A stretch of DNA of 64,000 nucleotides. Origin: Mesorhizobium sp. YC-39 (lineage in GTDB: Bacteria; Pseudomonadota; Alphaproteobacteria; Rhizobiales; Rhizobiaceae). Below the pieces are notes generated by a model. It saw only the letters and a program-made list of their open reading frames with translations, did no database searches and was not told the DNA's origin. Every line of letters begins with the position of its first letter. Position 1 is the first letter of the stretch. A program made the position numbers and the translations under genes. Positions 57,880-64,000 of this stretch are shown piece after piece. Location of the stretch: assembly GCF_025753795.1 (NCBI RefSeq), contig NZ_JAOWPS010000008.1, forward strand, positions 62,001-126,000, read 5' to 3'.

Positions 57880-59412
57880 TCATGACGCCACCGGCGGCTG
57901 TTCGCCGAGCGACGCAAGATACATGATCGTGTCCTCCGTCATCTCGTCGTCCGTGACCTCGCCGGCGATGCGCCCCTCGCGCACCACGAGCACGCGGTCG
58001 CAGACGCCGATCAGTTCGGGAAGCTCCGAGGAAATCACGACGATGCCGACTCCGCCGCGGGCGAGATCGCGAAGGATGCGGTGGATCTCGGCCTTTGCGC
58101 CGACGTCGACGCCGCGCGTCGGCTCGTCGAGGAAGATCACCTTCGGGCTGACCGAGAGCATCTTGGCGATGGCGACCTTCTGCTGGTTGCCGCCCGACAG
58201 TGCCGACACCGGCTGCCCGACATGGCCGTAGCGCAGGTTCAGGCGGCCACCGAGCCGCTCGGCCTGCTCGGTCTCCCGGCGGTCGTCGATGATGCCAGCG
58301 CGGGTGGCAACCTGCTCGACGCTGAGCGCCGAAACATTGACGGCGATCGACATGTCGAGAAAAAGCCCGTCGCCCTTGCGGTCCTCGGACAGATAGACGA
58401 TGCCCTCGGCAATGCTGTCGGCATAGTGTGCCAGATGCAGCACGCGGCCGTGCAGCGACACATCGCCCGTCACTGTGCCCTCCAGCCTGCAGATGCCCTT
58501 GACGATTTCGGTGCGCCCCGCGCCGATGAGGCCGGCGAGGCCGAGGATCTCGCCCTTGCGGAGCTGGAACGAAACCTCGCGGTACCGCTGGCGATCGGTC
58601 AGTCCGCGCACGTCGAGGATGATCTCGCCGGAGCGCTCGTCTTCAGCCAGTTTCGGCGGGTAGAGGCTGTCGATCACACGACCGACCATGGCGCTGACAA
58701 CCTCGCCGGTCGTCGTCTCGGAAACGTTCATCGTCGCGATATACTGGCCGTCGCGCAGCACGGTGACGCGGTCGCAATTGTCGAAGATCTCCACCATGCG
58801 ATGCGAGATGTAGATGATCGAGATGCCCTGCCCAGCCAGTGTGCGCATGATCTCGAACAGGATCTGCGCCTCGCGCTCGGTCAGCGCGGCGGTCGGCTCG
58901 TCGAGGATCAGCACCCGGCAATCCAGTGTCAGGGCCTTGGCGATCTCGACCAGCTGCTGCTGTGAGATCGAGAGCGAGCGCACCGGCGCGGCGGGATCGA
59001 TGTCGCCGAGGCGTCGCAGGATCTCGGCGGCGCGGCGCTCCAGCCCGCGAAAATCCATTAGCAGTGCGCGGCTCGAATTGGTCGCCGCCATGAAGATGTT
59101 CTCCGCGACGGTGATATCGGGGCAAAGCGCGATCTCCTGGTGCACGAAGCCGATGCCGAGCGTCTGCGCCATGGCCGGCGAGGTGATGGTGACGGGTTGG
59201 CCGTCGAGGCGGATCTCGCCGCTGTCCGGGCGCAGGATGCCGTCGATGATGTTCATCAACGTCGATTTGCCGGCGCCATTTTCGCCCGCGAGAGCGTGGA
59301 TCTCTCCCCTGCGCAGCTGGAACCCGACGCCGCGCAGCGCACGAACCGGTCCGAAGGACTTGGACAGATTGGCGATCTCGAGGATCAGGTCGTCGTGGGA
59401 GGCGGCCGTCAT
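57880..59412 (-). CDS. Ribose-type ABC transporter ATPase with two domains (RbsA-like)
   Basis: A 510-residue double ATPase. Domain one has Walker A GENGAGKST, signature LSISQQQLVEIAKALT and Walker B VLILDEPTAALT. Domain two has the reduced Walker A GLIGAGRTE, signature SGGNQQKVAIAKML and Walker B VIFLDEPTRGVD, with the loop VVISSELPELIGVCDRVLV. All are typical of RbsA/XylG proteins. It follows the binding-protein gene after 77 nt that hold a strong hairpin. Confidence 0.93.
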   Translation of the reverse strand: MTAASHDDLILEIANLSKSFGPVRALRGVGFQLRRGEIHALAGENGAGKSTLMNIIDGILRPDSGEIRLDGQPVTITSPAMAQTLGIGFVHQEIALCPDITVAENIFMAATNSSRALLMDFRGLERRAAEILRRLGDIDPAAPVRSLSISQQQLVEIAKALTLDCRVLILDEPTAALTEREAQILFEIMRTLAGQGISIIYISHRMVEIFDNCDRVTVLRDGQYIATMNVSETTTGEVVSAMVGRVIDSLYPPKLAEDERSGEIILDVRGLTDRQRYREVSFQLRKGEILGLAGLIGAGRTEIVKGICRLEGTVTGDVSLHGRVLHLAHYADSIAEGIVYLSEDRKGDGLFLDMSIAVNVSALSVEQVATRAGIIDDRRETEQAERLGGRLNLRYGHVGQPVSALSGGNQQKVAIAKMLSVSPKVIFLDEPTRGVDVGAKAEIHRILRDLARGGVGIVVISSELPELIGVCDRVLVVREGRIAGEVTDDEMTEDTIMYLASLGEQPPVAS

Positions 59413-59440
59413 TGGTTTGTTCCATCATGAATATGCTTTT

Positions 59441-59470
59441 CGATGCCCGCGTGGCGCGGCGCGGGCATCG
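59441..59470 (-). terminator. Hairpin between binding-protein and ATPase genes
   Basis: CGATGCCCGCG (59441-59451) pairs perfectly with CGCGGGCATCG (59460-59470) over an 8-nt loop. There is only a short run of A after it on the minus strand, so it is more likely a message-stabilising or attenuating hairpin than a strong terminator. It would favour binding protein over the membrane components. Confidence 0.55.
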
Positions 59471-59489
59471 TCGTTGCGGTCCGCCGCGC

Positions 59490-60509
59490 TCAGCTCGGAT
59501 CGCGTCCTTCCATGTATTTGTTCAGGTCGAAGGAGTCGGCGTTGTCCTTGGTGATGACCGCGAACCCGTTGTCGATGAACGGCACCTGCATCGGGTTGTA
59601 GCCCGAGACCTTGTAGTCGTTGAACGGGTCGAACATGTCCGGATGCGCCGCCAGGAATGCTGTGATGAAGCCCATGAAGCCCTGGACCCCCTGGTTCGGG
59701 TTGAGCGACATGTGGATGTTGCCCGCCTTGATGTGCTCCAGCGTCGCCGGCGTGACGTCGGCGTGGATGATCAGCACCTTGGCTTTGGCCTCGAGCACCG
59801 CCGAGACGGCGCCCTCGGCCGAACCGGCCTCCGGAATCCACATCGCCTTCAGGTTCGGATTGGCCTGCAGGATCGAGGCGGTCGCCCGGTTTGCGGCGTT
59901 GCTATCCTGGTTGGTCGCCTGACGGCCGACCAGCTTCATGTTCGGAAAGTTCTTCTCCATGTAGGCGATGAGCGCCGTGACGCGCAGATCGTGGTTGCTC
60001 TGGCCCGGATTCTCGAGGACCGCATATTCTGCGCTGTCGCCGACCTGCTTGACGATCTCCTCGGCCGCGAACTTGGCTTCGGCGAGGTTGTCAGACGTGA
60101 TGTACGCGGTGCGCTTGGATTTCGGCGAGTCGGCGGCGAATGTCACCACGTCGACGCCGCTGTCGATGGCGCGGTTGATCGGCTCGATAAACGGATCCGA
60201 CTGCATCGGGTGGAGCAGGATGCCCGCCGGACTCTTGACCAGGTCCTGCTCGAACGAGGCGATCTGTTTGGTGATGTCATAGTCGGGCGTGCCCGAGAAG
60301 ACCGTCTCGCAGCCCATCGCTTCGGCCGCCTGCTTGAAGCCCTGGTAGACCGGCACCCAGTAGGGGTGAGCCGAGACCATGACGTTCATGATGTAAATTT
60401 CGCCCGGCGCACACTGGAATTTGCTCTGGGCGAATGCGCCCCCCGTCGAGACGAGGGCAAGGGTCATCGTCGCCGCAGCCAAAGGCCCGGCCAGTCCAAA
60501 ATTCTTCAT
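59490..60509 (-). CDS. Ribose-type sugar-binding protein (RbsB-like)
   Basis: A 339-residue periplasmic protein of the sugar-binding type I fold. The signal peptide is MKNFGLAGPLAAATMTLALVSTG with cleavage near GAFAQ. Family features are IMNVMVSAHPYWVPVYQGFKQAAEAMGCE, PAGILLHPMQSDPFIEPINRAIDSGVDVVTFAADSP and MSLNPNQGVQGFMGF. The ATG at 60509 has GGAGGAG just upstream. It is the first gene of the nine-gene polyol operon and defines the substrate, which I cannot identify. Two cysteines (FQCAPGE and GCETV) could form a disulfide. Confidence 0.92.
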   Translation of the reverse strand: MKNFGLAGPLAAATMTLALVSTGGAFAQSKFQCAPGEIYIMNVMVSAHPYWVPVYQGFKQAAEAMGCETVFSGTPDYDITKQIASFEQDLVKSPAGILLHPMQSDPFIEPINRAIDSGVDVVTFAADSPKSKRTAYITSDNLAEAKFAAEEIVKQVGDSAEYAVLENPGQSNHDLRVTALIAYMEKNFPNMKLVGRQATNQDSNAANRATASILQANPNLKAMWIPEAGSAEGAVSAVLEAKAKVLIIHADVTPATLEHIKAGNIHMSLNPNQGVQGFMGFITAFLAAHPDMFDPFNDYKVSGYNPMQVPFIDNGFAVITKDNADSFDLNKYMEGRDPS

Positions 60510-60537
60510 TGTCTCCTCCGCGTTGTCTCCCGCCTCC

Positions 60538-60562
60538 CCCGCAATGCTGGCAGCATTGCGGG
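60538..60562. promoter_or_regulatory. 25-nt inverted repeat in the leader of the polyol operon
   Basis: Two perfect 12-nt arms (CCCGCAATGCTG at 60538-60549 and CAGCATTGCGGG at 60551-60562) flank a single G. The element lies 29 nt upstream of the binding-protein start, so it is either an operator, for example for the SorC-type regulator, or a hairpin in the leader RNA. Confidence 0.5.
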
Positions 60563-60571
60563 TGGCCTGCA

Positions 60572-60672
60572 AGAAATTTCATATTACGAAATTTCTCGCG
60601 ACGTTGCTGGTGTGCCAGTGAGCACCGACCATGTCAAGCAGAGTGCATGAAAATTCGATAAGTGAAATTTCT
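60572..60672. promoter_or_regulatory. Repeated GAAATTTC motif, candidate operator array
   Basis: GAAATTTC occurs at 60573-60580, 60588-60595 and 60664-60671, with a degenerate GAAAATTC at 60648-60655. The first two form a perfect 9-bp inverted repeat AGAAATTTC/GAAATTTCT with a 7-nt spacer. The array lies upstream of the polyol operon and probably binds its SorC-type regulator; the core motif is itself palindromic. Confidence 0.5.
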
Positions 60673-61710
60673 TGCACTATGAACGTGTCGTCACGATCTC
60701 GTCCATGGCGCTGAGTAGCGTGAAGGTGATATGCTGCCGCCTGCGATGGCCGCGGGGAAGTACGCAGAAGATGCGATACCGGCATGACCACTGTATCAGC
60801 GTCAGGCAAGAATCTCAGTATCTGACTTCTGTGGGGTCTTCTTCCCCGAAGAAGGAAGTGACCTCTGTCTTCGGAGGGGCATCGGCTAACCTCTTCCTCA
60901 AAATGGAAAATTTCGACTAAACCGCGTGTCGTCGATAGCAGAAGAATGCCTCTTCGATAGTGGGTCTCGCGATGCAGCGGTCTCCCGTTACCAAATGTTA
61001 TAATAAAATTAGATACTTATAGGAGTGTATGGTGCCAGGTCGCCTTATGCTCCGAAGTCTCTTGTCTTCAACACCATTCACCAATCTCTTGCGCTTTAGC
61101 TAGGGCGGTCGAATCCAACTCGGGGAGCCATTTCGCCTTTCTACTTAGGGCGCGACCTCTGTACGCTGGCGTGCCATGTTTCCTTACGCTGCTATCCGCT
61201 TCGCTTCTGCTGGAATGCCTGGCAACAGCGGAAAAGCCGATCGAAGTCAGCGGTAAGTTACCGTGGCGCCCTGCCCTCGCCTAGGCCTGCAAAGCCCTCA
61301 TCGTGGATTCGGCGGCGACATCGTCAAAAGACATGCACCCGGCGCGATTGCGTCGAAACGAGCCGTTTCTGAGATCCGGCCAACGACCGAGTCCGGCGCA
61401 ATCTTCCAGATCGAGAACCGGAAGAATTGACCCGTTACGGGCGTTCCTTCGAAACCGCCCTACGGCAAGCCATTGATCCGAAGCGGACTTTGCCGAATGA
61501 CATCAACGAGACGCAATGACCCTTGTGAGACATCCGGCGTTGGGTGAACAACTTCGAAAAGGGACCCGGCCACAGGAGCCGATGAGGCCGTGCGACCCAG
61601 GCCGACGCGACGGTACTTGAGTCTATCTCGGTTCGGATTTCGCTCGCGCCCCGTAACTGCTATCTTGGAGATGTGAACGGCAATCCGCGAGGTGCTCTGC
61701 ACTTAAAATT
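60673..61710. other. One-kilobase gap without a recognisable gene
   Basis: This stretch separates the polyol operon promoter from the sensor kinase gene. All frames are short and lack ribosome sites. CTTCTTC and GAAGAAG near 60838-60855 form a small hairpin. A minus-strand frame at 61460-61702 (FEVVHPTPDVSQGSLRLVDVIRQ) has the look of a decayed coding sequence, but I cannot place it in a family. Confidence 0.5.
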
Positions 61711-63537
61711 ATGACGGGCTATCCCTCAAGGACGTTGTTGTATGGGGCTTGGCTGGTGGTAGCCTTCCTCTTACTTTCCACGCTTGGGGCGAACGCAGCA
61801 GAGCCAAAGCGCGTACTTCTGCTGCACTCGTTTGGGCGTGATTTTGCGCCTTTCAGCGAGATGACCAAGAGTTTTCAGGCGGCGCTCGTGAAACGATCGC
61901 CAGAGCCTGTTGATATTTATGAAGCGTCGATTTTTACAGCACGGTTTCGGGAACCCGAGAACGAAGGTTCGCTGGTCAAATATCTGCAGGATCTTTTTTC
62001 CGGGCGCAGACTTGACTTGATTGTAGCTCAAGGTGGGCCGGCTGCGGCCTTCGTTGAGAAATATCGGCAACAGCTGTTTTTTGACACACCCATTGTGATA
62101 GCGGGGGTAGACGCGCGCCTCACGCCCGATGCCGCCACTACACCCAATGCCACCTACATCGGGGTCAAGCTCGATCTGCCAGCCTTCGTCGAGAATATTC
62201 TGCGGGTGCGGCCTGAGACAACAGACATTGCAGTCGTCATCGGAAATTCTCCAAACGAGCAATTCTGGGCTCGTGAATTGCATCGTGAGTTTCAACCGTT
62301 CGCGGATCGCGTGGAATTCGAATGGCTTGACGAGTTGTCGCTCGACGAAATGTTACGCCGGGTCGCCCGCCTGCCGCCGCAGTCAGCCGTTCTCTATTTC
62401 ATGCTGGCGGTGGATGGTGCGGGTGCCGTGCACCCGCTGGATGCCGCCTTCACACGGATACGTGAGGTCGCTACCGTGCCGGTTTTCGGTTATGGCGACT
62501 ACCATCTTGGCCAGGGCTCGGTTGGCGGGCCTGCGGATCAAACTCGAGCTCTAGGCCAGCAAACCGCCGACGTTGCTCTCCGCATTCTTGCGGGCGAGAG
62601 GGCGAGCGACATCAAGACGCCGCTATTTGGACTTGGGATTCCAGCCTACGACTGGAGGGAGTTGCAAAGATGGGGGATCAGCGAAGCCATCCTGCCGCCA
62701 AACAGCGAAGTGCGTTTTCGGTCGCCGAGCGTATGGGATCTCTATCGCTGGTACATCGTCGGAACGATTTCGCTGATCGTACTTCAGACACTTCTCATTG
62801 TGAGCTTTCTCGTGCAACGAACTAGGCGGCGCGCGGCCGAAATCGGTATTCGCGCAAAGGAAAGCGAGCTTCGCGTCAGCTACGACCAGGTTCGCCGATT
62901 GGCTGGCCGGCTTATCTACGCGCAGGAGGAGGAGCGGACGCGAATTGCGCGGGAACTCCATGACGATGTCGGGCAGCGCGTGGCGTCGCTGTCAATCGGC
63001 TTGAGCAGCCTCAGGCGGCGCGTCCCGAATCCAGATGATACCGCACGAAGCGAGTTGTCGGGACTTCAGCAACAGGTCGTGGGGTTGGCGAAGGACCTGC
63101 GGGATTTGTCGCACGAACTGCATCCAGGAGCGCTTGAGCATGTCGGGTTGCTGGAGGCGTTGCGCGGTCGCTGCGAGGAAATCAACGGCGAGTCCGGCAC
63201 AAGGGTGGATGTCGAGGTCGCCGGTGGATGGTCCGAAGTCGCGGACGACGTCGAACTCTGCCTTTACAGGGTCGCACAGGAAGCGCTTCGCAACATAACA
63301 AAGCATGCCCATGCCAGAACGGCCCGCATATCGCTTGCACGTGGAAATAGTCACGTCGTGATGCGGATCACCGACGACGGAGGTGGGTTCCAGGAGAACG
63401 GCTCGAACGGACTCCATGGAATCGGGCTGCTGAGCATGCGCGAGCGCGTTAGAATGCTTGAGGGGACGTTCGAGATGGCGTCGTCCAGTCGAGGTACCGT
63501 CGCCACCGTCGTCATTCCGACGGGAGAGAGGCATTGA
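61711..63537 (+). CDS. Hybrid periplasmic-binding sensor histidine kinase (NarX/DegS-type core)
   Basis: A 608-residue membrane sensor. A signal or first span (residues about 9-30) precedes a periplasmic domain of about 300 residues that resembles ABC-transporter substrate-binding (PF04392-like) domains: VLLLHSFGRDFAPFSEM, VAQGGPAAAFVEKY and VFGYGDYHLGQGSVGG. A second span lies at about 347-369 (YIVGTISLIVLQTLLIVSFLV). Then come the HisKA_3 phospho-acceptor box IARELHDDVGQRVASL (His near 417) and an HATPase domain with ITDDGGGF and GLLSMRERVRMLEG. The start lacks a clear ribosome site; a TTG at 61735 with AAGGA is an alternative. It overlaps its response regulator, so the two form a pair. Confidence 0.88.
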   Translation: MTGYPSRTLLYGAWLVVAFLLLSTLGANAAEPKRVLLLHSFGRDFAPFSEMTKSFQAALVKRSPEPVDIYEASIFTARFREPENEGSLVKYLQDLFSGRRLDLIVAQGGPAAAFVEKYRQQLFFDTPIVIAGVDARLTPDAATTPNATYIGVKLDLPAFVENILRVRPETTDIAVVIGNSPNEQFWARELHREFQPFADRVEFEWLDELSLDEMLRRVARLPPQSAVLYFMLAVDGAGAVHPLDAAFTRIREVATVPVFGYGDYHLGQGSVGGPADQTRALGQQTADVALRILAGERASDIKTPLFGLGIPAYDWRELQRWGISEAILPPNSEVRFRSPSVWDLYRWYIVGTISLIVLQTLLIVSFLVQRTRRRAAEIGIRAKESELRVSYDQVRRLAGRLIYAQEEERTRIARELHDDVGQRVASLSIGLSSLRRRVPNPDDTARSELSGLQQQVVGLAKDLRDLSHELHPGALEHVGLLEALRGRCEEINGESGTRVDVEVAGGWSEVADDVELCLYRVAQEALRNITKHAHARTARISLARGNSHVVMRITDDGGGFQENGSNGLHGIGLLSMRERVRMLEGTFEMASSSRGTVATVVIPTGERH

Positions 63538-64000
63538 GACCGCGGGTGATACTTGCGGACGACCATGTGATGGTTGCTGAAGCACTTGGCCGGTTGATCG
63601 ATGAGGTCGCCGACCTAGTTGGACAAGCCGCCGATGGGCAGCAACTCGTGGAGCAAGCGCGGCTTCTCAAGCCGGACATCATTGTTTCGGATATTACCAT
63701 GCCGGTGATGAGTGGTTTGGACGCCCTGCGTCAGCTCAAATCGGAGCACTCCAGCGCGCGCTTCATATTCTTGACAGTCCACACCGAGGCGAGCGTTGCC
63801 GCGGAAGCCATGCGCGCCGGAGCATGCGGATATCTTCTGAAGGCGGCAGCGGGCGAAGAATTGCTCGAAGCCATCCGCGCGGTCATGGCCGGCCGCATAT
63901 ACCTGACGCCGCATATCGCCGGCGATGTCTTGCGGACGATGTCCCTGCCCGCGGATCGCCAAGACCACCACCTTACCTCTCGCCAAAGGGAAATCCTGCG
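63534..64000 (+). CDS. NarL/FixJ-type response regulator (N-terminal part)
   Basis: The visible 155 residues cover a full receiver domain and the beginning of a LuxR-type output domain. Receiver features are the acidic pair in VILADDHVMVAEAL, the phospho-acceptor Asp in DIIVSDITMPVMSG, Thr in FLTVHTEAS and Lys in GYLLKAA. The start of the helix-turn-helix (LTSRQREIL) is just reached before the window ends. The TTG at 63534 overlaps the kinase stop codon and has GGGAG 7 nt upstream, so translation is coupled. Target genes are unknown. Confidence 0.88.
   Translation, partial: MRPRVILADDHVMVAEALGRLIDEVADLVGQAADGQQLVEQARLLKPDIIVSDITMPVMSGLDALRQLKSEHSSARFIFLTVHTEASVAAEAMRAGACGYLLKAAAGEELLEAIRAVMAGRIYLTPHIAGDVLRTMSLPADRQDHHLTSRQREIL

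Noticed and set aside
49175..60509. Assignment as a standard erythritol operon (ery)
   Set aside because: The kinase pattern is LyxK/YgcE-like, an LsrF/FbaB-type aldolase is present, and the eryC, tpi and rpi-type isomerase genes are absent.
61460..61702. A short minus-strand frame as a transposase remnant
   Set aside because: The residues look coding-like, but I cannot match them to an insertion-sequence family with confidence.
1..64000. tRNA, rRNA, CRISPR array or phage attachment site
   Set aside because: I saw no tRNA-like cloverleaf at gene ends, no regularly spaced short repeats, and no integrase or ribosomal RNA sequence in the window.

Overview
The window is high-GC alphaproteobacterial DNA, most probably from Mesorhizobium or a close relative. 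It holds a complete set of vitamin B6 catabolic enzymes whose sequences match, from memory, the characterised Mesorhizobium loti proteins almost residue for residue. It also has the rhizobial pcaDCHGB order, many ABC and TRAP importers, and an intergenic palindromic repeat of a type common in Rhizobiales. I see no rRNA, tRNA, CRISPR array, intact transposase or phage gene. It looks like an accessory catabolic region built from several nutrient-use modules.

Layout. (A) 1-8870: a minus-strand operon for a spermidine/putrescine-type ABC importer (two ATPases, two permeases, one binding protein), two short-chain dehydrogenases and a PgdA-like deacetylase that runs off the left edge, with a divergent GntR regulator carrying two winged-helix units. 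(B) 9039-29190: vitamin B6 degradation. An upper operon (16590 to 9039, minus) encodes a BMP-type ABC importer, 4-pyridoxolactonase, pyridoxamine-pyruvate transaminase and pyridoxal 4-dehydrogenase. A lower operon (26618 to 17155, minus) encodes the enzymes from 4-pyridoxate to succinic semialdehyde, two proteins of unassigned role, and an NMT1/THI5-type ABC importer. A GntR regulator and pyridoxine 4-oxidase lie on the plus strand. (C) 30085-40984: a twelve-gene minus-strand operon for quinate/shikimate-type compounds: TRAP importer, shikimate dehydrogenase, 3-dehydroquinase, 3-dehydroshikimate dehydratase, an exported cyclase, and pcaDCHGB for protocatechuate, with a divergent TetR regulator. 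(D) 41743-43400: a decay zone with remnants of three genes. (E) 43468-48330: GntR regulator, TRAP importer and a zinc alcohol dehydrogenase. (F) 48664-49168: a broken, nearly identical copy of the 3' part of pcaB, in direct orientation 18,612 bp from the first. (G) 49175-60509: a nine-gene minus-strand operon with a ribose-type ABC importer, SorC regulator, aldo/keto reductase, GlpD-like dehydrogenase, class I aldolase, FGGY kinase and GMC oxidoreductase, which reads as a polyol pathway with an unidentified substrate. (H) 61711-64000: a sensor kinase with a periplasmic binding domain and the start of its response regulator.

How it works together. Each module pairs an importer with enzymes and a local regulator. 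The B6 module turns pyridoxine, pyridoxamine and pyridoxal into 4-pyridoxolactone and 4-pyridoxate, then opens the ring to give succinic semialdehyde, acetate, ammonia and CO2. The quinate module funnels into 3-oxoadipate enol-lactone and then 3-oxoadipate; the later CoA steps are not in the window. The most useful leads are the two candidate B6 importers with a shared TGTC-N-GACA operator, the 18.6-kb segment bounded by 505-bp direct repeats, the polyol operon, and an ABC ATPase that lacks its switch histidine.
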